From RGIG3701 sp017403345 (GTDB lineage: Bacteria; Planctomycetota; Planctomycetia; Pirellulales; Thermoguttaceae), in NCBI GenBank assembly GCA_017403345.1, contig JAFQOH010000013.1, forward strand, positions 4,197 to 68,196: a stretch of DNA of 64,000 bases. The letters run 5' to 3'. This document shows positions 1-9,346 of the stretch, one piece after another. How positions within the stretch are numbered: position 1 is the stretch's first letter; each line of letters begins with the position of its first letter. A model generated the notes under the pieces. It was given only the letters and a program-made list of their open reading frames with translations, ran no database searches and was not told the origin of the DNA. Position numbers and translations under genes: made by a program.

Positions 1-45
1 TCTTAAAATTTTTGAGAAATTTAGAAGAAAAAGGGACTTTCCCCC

Positions 46-73
46 TTGCGATCCTACAAAAATCTGTTATACT
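46..73 (+). promoter_or_regulatory. Candidate sigma70-type promoter for mraZ
   Basis: TTGCGA at 46-51 and TATACT at 68-73 are separated by 16 bases, with a TG one base upstream of the -10 box (extended -10). It lies about 127 bases upstream of the mraZ start, so a long leader is implied. This is read from sequence only. The same TTGCGA/TATACT pair recurs on the minus strand upstream of the ABC permease gene at 27224. Confidence 0.55.
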
Positions 74-199
74 ATAAATCGTGGGAAACAAACCCATTTT
101 AGTCAAAATTTAACAAAATTTTGTGGGATTTTCACCCAGCCGGAATTAAAAAAGGATTTGAGATGACGGCATCCGTTCGATCCACGAGCAGGTTTTTTC

Positions 200-691
200 A
201 TGTTGCCGACCGTCGACTTTATCCTTGGAGAACACCAGCGCACGCTGGATGAACGCTACAGACTCTCCATTCCCGTGGAGATGTGCGACGCGCTCACTCA
301 TTCCGTCGAAGGGCAAGAGTGTATCCTGACGAAAGAACGGCCCGGCTGCCTCAGCCTTTGGAATTCGGCTCTCTGGCAGGAAAAACTAAATCAGGGGATC
401 CAGATCATCCGCGACAAAATGGCTGCTGGCCACATGAACGGCCGGATCGACCAGCTTCAGATGCTCGGACGGCTCCTTTCCACACGACAGAAGGCGGTCC
501 AATTTGCCGGACGCGGCCGACTGGTACTTCCGGAAGGATTTCGCGAGTTTTTGGGAGTGGAACCCGGTGAAGAAGTCGTCATCGTGGGCGCTGCCGTTTG
601 CGTTGAATTATGGAAGCCGGAAAAATGGCTTGACTACCTGGAGGGCCGAATGCCGAAGTTCAGACGCCTTTTCGACCAGCTTTCACGTTGA
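200..691 (+). CDS. mraZ: MraZ-family transcriptional regulator
   Basis: This 163-residue protein has the two-lobed MraZ/AbrB-like swapped-hairpin layout. The first lobe, around residues 8-60, contains GEHQRTLDERYRLSIP, and the second, around 95-150, contains AGRGRLVLPEGFREFLGVEP. In other bacteria MraZ is a DNA-binding repressor of the division and cell-wall (mra/dcw) cluster. Here no mraW, ftsI or mur gene follows, so it is solitary, and the window does not show which genes it controls. The ATG at 200 is the first plausible start. An in-frame stop lies at 164-166, an ATG at 163 is in another frame, and a weak GAGCAGG precedes the start. A strong terminator follows at 836-871. Length is close to the family norm of about 140-150 residues. 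Confidence 0.85.
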   Translation: MLPTVDFILGEHQRTLDERYRLSIPVEMCDALTHSVEGQECILTKERPGCLSLWNSALWQEKLNQGIQIIRDKMAAGHMNGRIDQLQMLGRLLSTRQKAVQFAGRGRLVLPEGFREFLGVEPGEEVVIVGAAVCVELWKPEKWLDYLEGRMPKFRRLFDQLSR

Positions 692-835
692 AGAGCCCTC
701 AAAAAGAACCGAACAAAGAGAACTTTCCAGAATTTCAGGTTTTTATTTTTTAATCAACCGAAACACCGTGTTTCGGCTGGAAGTGCAAATCGAGAAAACG
801 GACTCGATGGTCCGTCCTGAAATTTAGGAGAATCA

Positions 836-871
836 GGCACCGCAATGGCCTTTCATTGCGGTGCCTTTTCT
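836..871 (+). terminator. Intrinsic terminator downstream of mraZ
   Basis: GGCACCGCAATG at 836-847 pairs perfectly with CATTGCGGTGCC at 854-865 around a six-base loop and is followed by TTTTCT. The 145 bases between the mraZ stop and this hairpin hold only a second, weaker inverted repeat (758-776, CCGAAACA/TGTTTCGG). Confidence 0.9.
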
Positions 872-1041
872 GTGGAATCGGGTAAAATAAAACGTTTCTT
901 TCGAGGAAGACTTTTCGCAAATGCCGATTTTTTAGGAAACGCAAACTGTGCTGGTTTCCGTATTTTTTCTGAGTTTTCCGAAAATTCTAGATTTTCTGAA
1001 GAAAAGCAGAGAAAAAACAGAGAATTTATGTCCCCCACCTC

Positions 1042-1070
1042 TTGCATGAATGCCGTAAAATCAGTATGAT
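1042..1070 (+). promoter_or_regulatory. Candidate promoter for the ACT/PaaK-like pair
   Basis: TTGCAT at 1042-1047 and TATGAT at 1065-1070 are separated by 17 bases. The site is about 100 bases upstream of the ATG at 1172, and no promoter-like sequence is seen in the 68 bases between the two genes, so it probably serves both. Confidence 0.5.
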
Positions 1071-1171
1071 GGAAGAAAATGGGAACAGGCAAAGCGTTCT
1101 TTCATGAGCGGCGGTTCCCATCCAGCCTGAAGCTAAAAATTTTTTTTAGAAATCCAAAGAGGAGATCTCTC

Positions 1172-1606
1172 ATGAAAATCAAACAGCTGTCCGTTTACCT
1201 CCAGAACGAACCAGGTCACCTGAGTAGTGTTTGCCGAATGCTCGCCAATGCGAACATCGATATTCTGACGCTTTCGCTGGCAGACACACAGCAGTTCGGA
1301 ATGCTTCGTCTTATCGTGAAGGATTGGGAGCCCGCAATGAAGCTGCTCCAAGAGGCAGGATGTATCGTGAAGACCGTAGATGTCGTCGCGACAGAGATCG
1401 CAGACCAGCCTGGCGGATTGGCGTACATTCTGGGGATCATTGAAGAGGCGAATCTGAATGTCGAGTACATGTACGCGTTCACGTCACACGTTCGTGAAAA
1501 AGCGATCCTCGTTTTCCGTTTCAACGATCCGGACGCGGCAGTGGAGCTTCTCCACGAAAAAGGGGTAAACGTTTTTGGAAGTGTGGATCTTTACGACCTG
1601 ATCTGA
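1172..1606 (+). CDS. Double ACT-domain amino-acid-binding protein
   Basis: This 144-residue protein consists of two ACT modules. The first (about residues 1-68) opens with MKIKQLSVYLQNEPGHLSSV and the second (about 70-144) contains VATEIADQPGGLAYILGIIE. The NxPGxL and QPGGL turns are the usual amino-acid-binding loops. There is no catalytic domain, so it is likely a stand-alone sensor. In many anaerobes such tandem-ACT proteins lie beside phenylacetate-CoA ligase and indolepyruvate oxidoreductase genes. The next gene here is PaaK-like, which fits that association, although no oxidoreductase is present. The start at 1172 is chosen because GAGGAG lies 8 bases upstream. An open frame extends back to 1079 without such a site. 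Confidence 0.85.
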   Translation: MKIKQLSVYLQNEPGHLSSVCRMLANANIDILTLSLADTQQFGMLRLIVKDWEPAMKLLQEAGCIVKTVDVVATEIADQPGGLAYILGIIEEANLNVEYMYAFTSHVREKAILVFRFNDPDAAVELLHEKGVNVFGSVDLYDLI

Positions 1607-1674
1607 ATCGACCTAGGACCTGGATCAGGTTCAAGATCGAAATGAGTCTCCTAACCGCGAAAGAGAGAGGAACG

Positions 1675-2724
1675 ATGGCGGAACTGTTTGATCGTTTACC
1701 TTTTGAAAATCTTTACTGGAACCAGGCGGAAACGCTAACGGATGAAGAACGGTCTGCCATTCAGACGCGGCAGCTCCGCCGAACGGTGGAACGCGTGCGT
1801 GCGCTGCCGCTCTACAGAAGATTTTTTCAGGAAACTCCGCTTCGGGACGAAGACTTTCAGTCTCCAGAAGACGTCCGCCGTTTGCCGTTCACGACACTCA
1901 TGGACTTACGGGCACAGTTCCCCAGCGCGCACTGGACGGTCCCGCGCCACGAGATCGCCCGGGTGCAGAGCCAGGATGGTCTCCTGACTGCCTTTACTCG
2001 GCGTGACATGCAGCTCCAAGCAGATCTTTCGGCCCGATACCTTTACGCGGTGGGGGTGCGCAGCAATCAGATGGTCCAGATCTCCCATGCTTTTGGACGT
2101 GCGGGACTGGCATTTGCTCTTCAAAGCGGGATCGACTGCATCGGCGCAGCTTCCGTCCCGGCAGTAAACCAGATCATTCCGACCAACTCCGCGATGATCA
2201 CAGGTTACCGGACCGGTCAAACGGCTAACGAAAAGATGGAGGAGACGATCGAGGCATTTTGCGCACTGAACGTGGACGCTCTCTGTGCCGAGGCGGAATT
2301 TGTGCTGGCCCTCCTGACCCTTGCGCAGAAACTGGAACGCAAACTCCCTCTCCGCAACGTCTGCGTCCCTGCGACGCCGACCGGTATCGCGCTTCGGTAT
2401 CCGCTTCAAAAAGATTTTCCGGTAAAAGTATGGCTCCATTGGGAACATCCGGCTTTTTTCGGTGCAGGACTTGCGGGAGAATGCTGTCGGCAGGATGGAC
2501 TCCACATTCAGGAAGACCGTTTCCTCTTCGAGTGCATCCACCCCGAAACGCTCCAGCCGCTTCCTGACGGCGAACCGGGCGAGCTGGTCGTGACGGATCT
2601 GACGCATGAGGCTCAATCGCTCCTTCGATTCCGGACCGGGATCATTGGAGTTTTCAACGCAACACCTTGTCCCTGCGGGCGCACGACGCGCAGGATCCAG
2701 ATCCTGGGAGAAAATGACGCCTAA
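1675..2724 (+). CDS. Degenerate phenylacetate-CoA ligase (PaaK)-like protein
   Basis: This protein of about 349 residues aligns with PaaK-type adenylate-forming ligases. The N-terminus has the family layout (YWNQAETLTDEER, then QLRRTVERVRALPLYR), and the later stretch DGLHIQEDRFLFE, PDGEPGELVVTDLTHEA and LLRFRTGI is clearly PaaK. Two essential parts are missing. The Ser/Thr/Gly-rich ATP loop (SSGTTGKPT in active enzymes) is replaced by SQDGLLTAF near residues 99-107, and the chain ends at about 349 residues where active enzymes continue with a C-terminal lid domain to about 430. The YGLSE motif is replaced by WLHWEHP. I infer a non-catalytic paralog, perhaps acting with the preceding ACT protein. 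An ATG at 1642 is also in frame. I prefer 1675 because GAGAGG precedes it. Confidence 0.75.
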   Translation: MAELFDRLPFENLYWNQAETLTDEERSAIQTRQLRRTVERVRALPLYRRFFQETPLRDEDFQSPEDVRRLPFTTLMDLRAQFPSAHWTVPRHEIARVQSQDGLLTAFTRRDMQLQADLSARYLYAVGVRSNQMVQISHAFGRAGLAFALQSGIDCIGAASVPAVNQIIPTNSAMITGYRTGQTANEKMEETIEAFCALNVDALCAEAEFVLALLTLAQKLERKLPLRNVCVPATPTGIALRYPLQKDFPVKVWLHWEHPAFFGAGLAGECCRQDGLHIQEDRFLFECIHPETLQPLPDGEPGELVVTDLTHEAQSLLRFRTGIIGVFNATPCPCGRTTRRIQILGENDA

Positions 2725-2914
2725 GATCCGCCGCTCATTCACATTTTGACTTCAAACTCCGGCAGATAAACGGGAGTGAAGTGCATACGTCCATTTTCCC
2801 ATCGTGTTTCTGCGGCAGAATGGACACGAGCAGAATGTGCATGTACTGAATGGGTCCTCCCAAACAGCAGAGATCGATACCATCGGTCAATGCCGTCTAG
2901 GAGGACTCATAAAT

Positions 2915-5900
2915 TTAGCGAATATCCAGGATCTCCACGGAAACGTCACCCGCCATTCGGAAAGAGCACAGCTGGTAGGGCTTCATTCGAAGCTCGAATC
3001 GTTTCTTTACCTCACGGGAACGTCCGCTCGCAAGATCCATCAGCTCGCCGGAAGGCACACGGAGCGTGACGTCTGCAAATTCAGCATCGGTATTCACGAC
3101 GTAAAACCACGTCTCTTTCCCGTCAGAATATCGGCGCACCTTGACAGTCTCGCTCTTTTCTAGGGGCTTCTTCGGCAAAACGTCGGCAAATTCTACCGCC
3201 GGAAGCGCACGGAAAGCCTGCACGAACGGAATGAGTTTCGACTCCATCCCGTACGTCCCGATGAGGAATCCGCCTTTCGAGATTCCCTGAATGTCTTTGT
3301 ACCGCAGCGGCATGACATAGTGTTTCATCGCATGATGCCCCGCAGGATTGAGCGTCGTGACGCGCCACGTACATTCCTTCAGCCAATCTGCCGGAAAGCG
3401 GTTCGGCTTCCCGCCGCGTTCTTCCTGCACAGCGATGTCGGACTCCCAGTACCGGTCGAAATGATGGACCCAGGCGTTCGGTGCATCCAGGAGCGAAGCG
3501 TACATTCCGCGTGTTTCTTCCGTCAGACGCAGACGTTCCCGGAGCCGTTCGTCTTTTCGTCCGTGCATCCACCGATAATCCGCAGGGAAAACGGACTGTT
3601 CGACGAACACATTCGGGATCTTGGCCAAATAGCGCGAATCGATCCCCATGTCGCGGTTGACTTGGAGCCAGAAGTCGCGGAGTCCCTCCTCTTCGTCGTA
3701 AACCGTATGGGCATACAGGATCGGCGTGATGCAGTGGATCCCAAGTTTCAGATCCGCACGCCGGTCTGCGAGACGTTTCGCAAGCACAGCATACCACGCG
3801 GTAAGTTTCCGGCATCGCCAGTCGACCCACTCTTCACGGGCGTTTTTCATGAGCCACTCGTAAAAAAGCTTTCCGCGCATAGGATCCGTCTTGTCCACGT
3901 CGACCAGAATGCCGGTCTCTTTCTCAAAATCACGGATCATGTAGTCATTGTATCCGGTGCGGATGTCTCCGAGTGAATTGAGCGAGTGCATCGGAAGGTG
4001 AAGCACGATCCCCTTGAAAGACGGATGGTCCGCGCAGAGTTCCAGAAGCTCATCCACTTCCTGAAGGACCATTTTCTGTACATCCGGATGTAGGATATTG
4101 AAGATCGGCGGGGAATCATGCCAGCCGCCGGGATGCGGAGTCCCGGTACTGTGGATCGTGAAGATCGAGTCGCCGAGCCTGCCGTTTTGAATGTCGGACC
4201 GCGTAAACGCAGGGACGGGGAACGTGATGTTGTTCTGATTGATCGTCGCCATGAACTCCAGACCTTCCCGGTCAAATTTCTTCGCAAATGCTTCCGCACA
4301 GCGCGGCGGGTGTTCGCGCGGATTGTATTTTTCGCCGATCAGTCCATCGTACCAAACGAACGGATACGAAAACATATTCTGCCCGGAGTACTTCATGTAT
4401 GCGCAGAGCCGGTCGAGCATCGTCTCAAAATTTGCGTTTTCGTATCCGAAATTTCCGAAATCGTACCCGACCGCCGGATCTTCAAAGTAGATCCCCACCG
4501 GGCGAGTCCAGCCATTGACCGGTTCGGCAGGCGTGACGCGAGCCTGAGGCAGCGGAGAGTCCAGCGCGTAGATCCGGATCTCTGACAGTGCGGCCCCCGC
4601 CGGCATGTTTCGGGCATTCATGACGATGAGCGTTGAATCTTTCTCCCGCGGATAGTACAGGCAGCGCCGAAAGACCATTTTAGGATGGCCCGTTGGGTAC
4701 TCGTCTCCCGTGACGTAGCCGACTTGGAGATCGTAGTCGTTCCGAATAAATTTGGACGCCTGAACGATAATGTCTGCCGAGCGGCATTTGTCGTCGGGAA
4801 AAACAAGCTCCAGAATGTACGGTTTGCCGACTTCCGGGAAATTCAAACGGACTGCAAAACGGTCTCCCATCACCGGTGCCGTTTCGAGATACTTCCAGTC
4901 TCCCGCTTCTCCAATGCGCGTCTCGCCGACCTGCGAGAAAACTTCCGGTCCCTCTTTCATGGCGTCTACCGCACGGATGGTCTGAATGTGCTTCAGGTCC
5001 ACGTCATCATACCAGAGGCGTCTGGGATTCCGTTTTGTCTGCCGCACAGACGTACCGGGCGCGTGTGTGATCTGCCCCGTCGTATTTTCCGCATGAAAGA
5101 CCCAGATCGGATACTCCGCAGCTGCCGAACCATCTTCTTTCAGGATCCGGACGGAGTACGTTCCGGGGTTCAGTCCCCTGACTTCTGCGAGGTAGTCCTC
5201 TTCCGCTTTCGTCAGCAGGATCTCACGCGAATAGAGGACCTCAGAAGCACTTTCCGCCTCGCGTTCTCCAGCACTTTGGACGAGTTCCAGACGCAAACGC
5301 TTCGTCTCCTTGCCGGAGTGCCAGAGTTTTCCATCGAGACGGATCGGCTCATCTTCAAAAAAGTAACGGCTCTGCGGTTTGCAGGAAACGTCGGCGTACT
5401 CACGATAGAGTGCGAGGACTTCCTCTTGCGAAAGCGGCGCGGAATAGATCCTCAGCTCATCCATCACGCCTTCCAGAACCTTTCCGCGAAAATTTCCGAC
5501 CAGAAACGTCTCAAAATCCATTCGCGAAAAGTTCATGACCCGGACGGGCGCTGCCTGATTTGCCTTTTTTCCGCGATTTTGCAGAACATGGCGGTCTCCG
5601 TCGATGAAAAGCTGCTTTTCGACCGAATTCCAGGTAAAAACGAGATGATGCCAAGCTGCATCATCCGGGAAGCCGCGGCTGATGTACGTATCCTGCAGAT
5701 CGCTCACGTCGCCGCGTAGTTTTCCTTCGTAGATCCAGTACCAGAGCGCTCCGGAGCCGATGCGGGTCACGTCCTCAAACGGATTCGCGAGGATCGTGCG
5801 CCACGCTTTTACGAGGAACTCCTGCCCGGCCGCGTCCTTTCTGTTTAAGCGTACCCAAACGGAGATCGTCCCGCTTTCCGGTATCAGATTCCCGTCAGCA

Positions 5901-6733
5901 GGATACTCAAGCAGCGGATCGGCAGCACTGGAAAACTGCGCGGCTTTTCCGTTCAGCCCCGGAACGTAAACGATCCCCTTCTCCTGCCGAGGTCCTGAAT
6001 CACCGCGAGCCGTACAGGCTTCCGCACTGCCGTCAAACGGAACGTGAAAAATAAGTTCCGGGCTGCGTACGCATTCCGTCGGTTTCTCCCCGTCTTCATG
6101 CCGCAGTTCCGACCTGAAAAAACGGTATTCTCCGGGCGTCGTGAAATCGTAACGGAGAAAAAGCGTCTTTAGATCCGCCGGAATGAACTCCTCAAACGCA
6201 AAGATCTGCCGATGCCCCTGAAGCTGGATCTCGAGCATTTTCCAGAAATGCCTTCCCTCACGAGTTTGCCCCTCAAAAAAAAGACGGCCCTTTCCGCCTT
6301 TGGGGCCCTGGATCTCTGCGAAGTGCATGTAGTGATCCCCCATCCGTTTCGGATCTAGACCCCAAAACTGAATGGTTAGATTTTCCATCCGCTCCGTTTT
6401 CATCCGGGACGCATCGACGACGAGGCATTCTTTTTCCAAGCGAGGTTCAAGAAACGGCGTTTTTTCCGAATCCAGCGCGAAAAACCGAACGCTTTTTTCA
6501 GGTTCCGAAGGAGCCTGAACGATGAACTGTTCCCCGTTCTCCAAGCGTAATTCCATACCGTCCCACGATGCCGTGCGCCACGTGAGCATTTTATCTGAAG
6601 CTCCGGAAGGCTCTGTGGATCTGTCCTGCGCCAAAATTTTCGAAGCCGTTCCCAAATCCGCCGCTCCGGGAAAATCGGGAAGCTGAAAACAGAACGTCAG
6701 AAAGAAAATGAAAATGCAGGTAAGTTTTTTCAT
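2915..6733 (-). CDS. Exported LamG-domain protein with glycosidase-like TIM barrel
   Basis: This 1,272-residue protein begins with MKKLTCIFIFFLTFCFQL, a typical Sec signal peptide. A concanavalin-A-like LamG domain lies at roughly residues 220-450 (ELIFHVPFDGSAEA, GTISVWVRLNR, AWHHLVFTWNS, GVMDELRIYSAPLSQEE). The second half, roughly 760-1200, resembles a (beta/alpha)8 hydrolase domain (VGIYFEDPAVGYDFGN, FKGIVLHLPMHSLNSLGDI, LKLGIHCITPI, WVHHFDRYWESDIA). A small beta domain closes the protein. I infer a secreted or periplasmic carbohydrate-active enzyme but cannot assign a glycoside hydrolase family or catalytic residues. The start at 6733 has AAAGGAG 7 bases upstream. The gene is alone and diverges from the SpoIIE-type gene. 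Confidence 0.7.
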   Translation of the reverse strand: MKKLTCIFIFFLTFCFQLPDFPGAADLGTASKILAQDRSTEPSGASDKMLTWRTASWDGMELRLENGEQFIVQAPSEPEKSVRFFALDSEKTPFLEPRLEKECLVVDASRMKTERMENLTIQFWGLDPKRMGDHYMHFAEIQGPKGGKGRLFFEGQTREGRHFWKMLEIQLQGHRQIFAFEEFIPADLKTLFLRYDFTTPGEYRFFRSELRHEDGEKPTECVRSPELIFHVPFDGSAEACTARGDSGPRQEKGIVYVPGLNGKAAQFSSAADPLLEYPADGNLIPESGTISVWVRLNRKDAAGQEFLVKAWRTILANPFEDVTRIGSGALWYWIYEGKLRGDVSDLQDTYISRGFPDDAAWHHLVFTWNSVEKQLFIDGDRHVLQNRGKKANQAAPVRVMNFSRMDFETFLVGNFRGKVLEGVMDELRIYSAPLSQEEVLALYREYADVSCKPQSRYFFEDEPIRLDGKLWHSGKETKRLRLELVQSAGEREAESASEVLYSREILLTKAEEDYLAEVRGLNPGTYSVRILKEDGSAAAEYPIWVFHAENTTGQITHAPGTSVRQTKRNPRRLWYDDVDLKHIQTIRAVDAMKEGPEVFSQVGETRIGEAGDWKYLETAPVMGDRFAVRLNFPEVGKPYILELVFPDDKCRSADIIVQASKFIRNDYDLQVGYVTGDEYPTGHPKMVFRRCLYYPREKDSTLIVMNARNMPAGAALSEIRIYALDSPLPQARVTPAEPVNGWTRPVGIYFEDPAVGYDFGNFGYENANFETMLDRLCAYMKYSGQNMFSYPFVWYDGLIGEKYNPREHPPRCAEAFAKKFDREGLEFMATINQNNITFPVPAFTRSDIQNGRLGDSIFTIHSTGTPHPGGWHDSPPIFNILHPDVQKMVLQEVDELLELCADHPSFKGIVLHLPMHSLNSLGDIRTGYNDYMIRDFEKETGILVDVDKTDPMRGKLFYEWLMKNAREEWVDWRCRKLTAWYAVLAKRLADRRADLKLGIHCITPILYAHTVYDEEEGLRDFWLQVNRDMGIDSRYLAKIPNVFVEQSVFPADYRWMHGRKDERLRERLRLTEETRGMYASLLDAPNAWVHHFDRYWESDIAVQEERGGKPNRFPADWLKECTWRVTTLNPAGHHAMKHYVMPLRYKDIQGISKGGFLIGTYGMESKLIPFVQAFRALPAVEFADVLPKKPLEKSETVKVRRYSDGKETWFYVVNTDAEFADVTLRVPSGELMDLASGRSREVKKRFELRMKPYQLCSFRMAGDVSVEILDIR

Positions 6734-6990
6734 AGGAACTCCTTTCATGGACAGAGGCTCATTGCCCTCTCCTCATTTCCGTTTATTCTCCATTTTAACC
6801 CAGCCAGAATTCATTTTCAAGAGAAGCGGAAAAATATTTCGCAATATTCCGCGCCTTCCAATTCCTACATTCAAAACAAACCGCACATTATGCGCATTCT
6901 GTCTTTTTTCCAAAATACGAAAAAAAATTTCAAAATAGGTCGAAAAGATAAAATAGTCATGAAGTAAATCCGTATTTCCGGGGGAAATCC

Positions 6991-9330
6991 GTGAATCCAA
7001 ATCAATCCAATCCCAGCTTCGATTTCGAAGCCTTCGAGAAGTCCAGGCTTTTTTTGCATGAACTTCACTGTATCGGCAGCCTACCGTCCGTTTTGAAGAA
7101 ATTTTCAAACGTAACGGGGTGGATGCTCACATACCATTGCGTTGACTCGCTCCCCAACTTTCTGAAGACGGACAGTCCGTCGATCACTCTTGGCCAGCCT
7201 AAAAATGAAGGGGCGCTTTCTGGTCCGCTCTCTCCGGAAACGGTACGGGAATTAGCAGAGGAAGAAGAAGACCTCTGGCTCCCCGTCGAGATCCGGTCCG
7301 GCTGCCAGAAACTCTGGAGGCACCTTTTCACAGAAGGCATTTCTGAAAGCATTTCCGAAAACATTTCCGAAAACGTGCCCAAAGAAAGTACGCTCAATGA
7401 AAGCGTGCCCGAAACCGCGTGGAAACATGAGGCCGAAACTTCCGGTGAGGGAACGGAACGTTTCTCCTCTGACCCATGTGCGTTTTCATCCGCTCAGCCG
7501 CTCCAACGGTCAGAAACGGCCTCCATAGAGTCTCACGCTGACAGAACACAGTCTCACGCTGACAACGCTGGGGACTCTGCTCAAAAAAAAACGCAGGAGG
7601 GTCCCAAATCAGAAAACGGATTTTCCCACGAAGCAGAGTTTCTTGAGAAAATACTGGGAGGCTCAAACTGCGGAATGCTCGATTTTCTGAATCATCCAAT
7701 CGGTTTCCTGCATCTTTCGAGAAACGCCCCCAGTGAAAAGAAACGCAAAAGTGACGTGAAGGATTTTCTCGGAACGTCCGGCCTCGTTTCACTGCACGAT
7801 ACAGGAATGACGCTGCGTATTCCGTTCCAGGAAGCCCGACAGTTGGCGGTCTCTCTTTGCGACCTGATCGCGGAGATGCAGCTGATGCGGTTCAATCTCT
7901 GGCTTTCAGAAATGGAACTGACGGTCCACTCTTCCATGCCGGATCATGTGCGAAATCGACAAAACCGTCTTTTCGCCGCTCGTTACCGTGAACTGCTCGA
8001 CTATATGCGAAGCGTTCTTGGCATGGATGCGATCGGGATCTACTTTTTCAATGCACAGAATCAGACCTTCAAACTGCGCGCGTGTGCGGGACTTTCGATC
8101 GACACGCTCCTGCATTCCGTGCGGACGCTGGAGGAAGCGCAGGCTGATTGGCGTGCGTTTCAAGACAATCAGCTCATCATTCAGGATGAAACGACCTACT
8201 GCGACGGTTACCTGATCCCCGAAATGTTTCCCTCCGGTCTCTGTATGCCGCTGAAAGCTCCCGGAGGCGCAATGGGAAGCATCTGGTTCTTCTCGAACGG
8301 AAACTATTTCAGCGAACAGACGATCCAGCTTGCGCAGCTTATGGCCGTTCATTTGGGAATGGTCCTTGAGCATGAGGCAGTCTTGCGCCGATACGACGGA
8401 TTCATGAAATACTGCGCAGAAGTCGAGACGGCCTCCAATGTCCAGGAAGTCCAAAAGCCTGTACGTATCCCCGGAAAAGGAAAGCTGGATGTCGCCGGCT
8501 GGGCAAAAACCGGCAAGATCCCTACCCTCCTGCGTTCACCATCCATCGCCTATGAAAGAGGACGCCATCCCCAAAAAAATACGGTCTCCGGAGACTTTTA
8601 CGATTGGTTCTCGCTCCCGGAAGGAAAGACCATGCTCGCACTGGGAAGCGTCGGAGTCTCCGGAATGTCAGGAGCCATTCTCGCCGCCTCGGTACGTTCT
8701 GCACTCCGGAGTCATGCACACTACGGGCACTCCACCTCCGATCTCCTGCGGAACGTGTACCGAACTCTATGGCACCAAATGGCGTCGGACGCTCAGATCT
8801 CGCTTTTCTGCGGGATCGCGCAGCAGGAAGCCAATTTCCTCGCGATCCATTTTGCCCAAGTCGGTATGCTTCGCGGATTGATCGTACGGAAAGATCGGAG
8901 TTTCGAACTCGTTTCCATGAGCCACAAATCGAATCTTTTCTACCAGAATGGAAATTCCGAGTTCCACTATTTCGCAGACAGCATTTACCTCAAACCGGAT
9001 GAACTTCTCCTCGTCTTCAATGACGGCTTGGGTGAACCCTCCAGCGCGTTCGGAAAGAAGCCATTCCGGCAAATGAGCTCCGAGCAGCTCACGGAAATCG
9101 TGCTCGGTATGGATGATTTTCAAGAAAAGAAAAAACGCACGTCTGCGACACTTGAGGAAACGACTCGCCACAGCATCATCCACGCGCTTGGCGGCATCCT
9201 CTCGCAAAATCAGAATGCCTCGGCCCAACTGGTCGTCTCGCAGGTCCGGAACTATTTCGGAAAACACGTGCACTGTACGTCAAAAGACCAGTCTGCGCTG
9301 GCGATCCATTTCAGATCTTTTTCCAAATAG
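6991..9330 (+). CDS. GAF-SpoIIE (PP2C-type) protein phosphatase-like regulator
   Basis: This 779-residue cytoplasmic protein starts at GTG 6991, preceded by GGGGGAAA. Residues about 110-230 are a low-complexity Ser/Glu-rich linker. A GAF-like sensor covers roughly 320-470 (RYRELLDYMRSVLGMDAIGIYFF), and the C-terminal 290 residues match SpoIIE/RsbU phosphatases (SGDFYDWFSLPEGK; LLLVFNDGLGE). In this family D535 (GDFYD) and D678 (NDG) bind the two metals, but the middle GDxSGHG motif reads GSVGVSG, so its Asp is Ser553. Activity may be low or altered. No anti-sigma factor or antagonist gene is adjacent. The next gene begins 16 bases after the stop, so the two are probably cotranscribed. Confidence 0.8.
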   Translation: MNPNQSNPSFDFEAFEKSRLFLHELHCIGSLPSVLKKFSNVTGWMLTYHCVDSLPNFLKTDSPSITLGQPKNEGALSGPLSPETVRELAEEEEDLWLPVEIRSGCQKLWRHLFTEGISESISENISENVPKESTLNESVPETAWKHEAETSGEGTERFSSDPCAFSSAQPLQRSETASIESHADRTQSHADNAGDSAQKKTQEGPKSENGFSHEAEFLEKILGGSNCGMLDFLNHPIGFLHLSRNAPSEKKRKSDVKDFLGTSGLVSLHDTGMTLRIPFQEARQLAVSLCDLIAEMQLMRFNLWLSEMELTVHSSMPDHVRNRQNRLFAARYRELLDYMRSVLGMDAIGIYFFNAQNQTFKLRACAGLSIDTLLHSVRTLEEAQADWRAFQDNQLIIQDETTYCDGYLIPEMFPSGLCMPLKAPGGAMGSIWFFSNGNYFSEQTIQLAQLMAVHLGMVLEHEAVLRRYDGFMKYCAEVETASNVQEVQKPVRIPGKGKLDVAGWAKTGKIPTLLRSPSIAYERGRHPQKNTVSGDFYDWFSLPEGKTMLALGSVGVSGMSGAILAASVRSALRSHAHYGHSTSDLLRNVYRTLWHQMASDAQISLFCGIAQQEANFLAIHFAQVGMLRGLIVRKDRSFELVSMSHKSNLFYQNGNSEFHYFADSIYLKPDELLLVFNDGLGEPSSAFGKKPFRQMSSEQLTEIVLGMDDFQEKKKRTSATLEETTRHSIIHALGGILSQNQNASAQLVVSQVRNYFGKHVHCTSKDQSALAIHFRSFSK

Positions 9331-9346
9331 AATAGGAGTTTTCGAA

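Larger units (their letters stand above)
692..1171. other. Intergenic region between mraZ and the ACT-domain gene
   Basis: These 480 bases have no convincing gene. They hold the mraZ terminator at 836-871, an AT-rich stretch with A-tracts at about 960-1030, and a promoter candidate at 1042-1070. Open frames on both strands here lack a ribosome-binding site and a recognisable protein. Confidence 0.6.

Noticed and set aside
758..776. Hairpin CCGAAACA/TGTTTCGG as a riboswitch or terminator
   Set aside because: It has no T-run after it on the plus strand and no further conserved structure; the real terminator is at 836-871.
845..1092. Small open frames on both strands between mraZ and the ACT gene
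   Set aside because: They overlap a terminator and AT-rich spacer, lack ribosome-binding sites and look like random low-complexity sequence.
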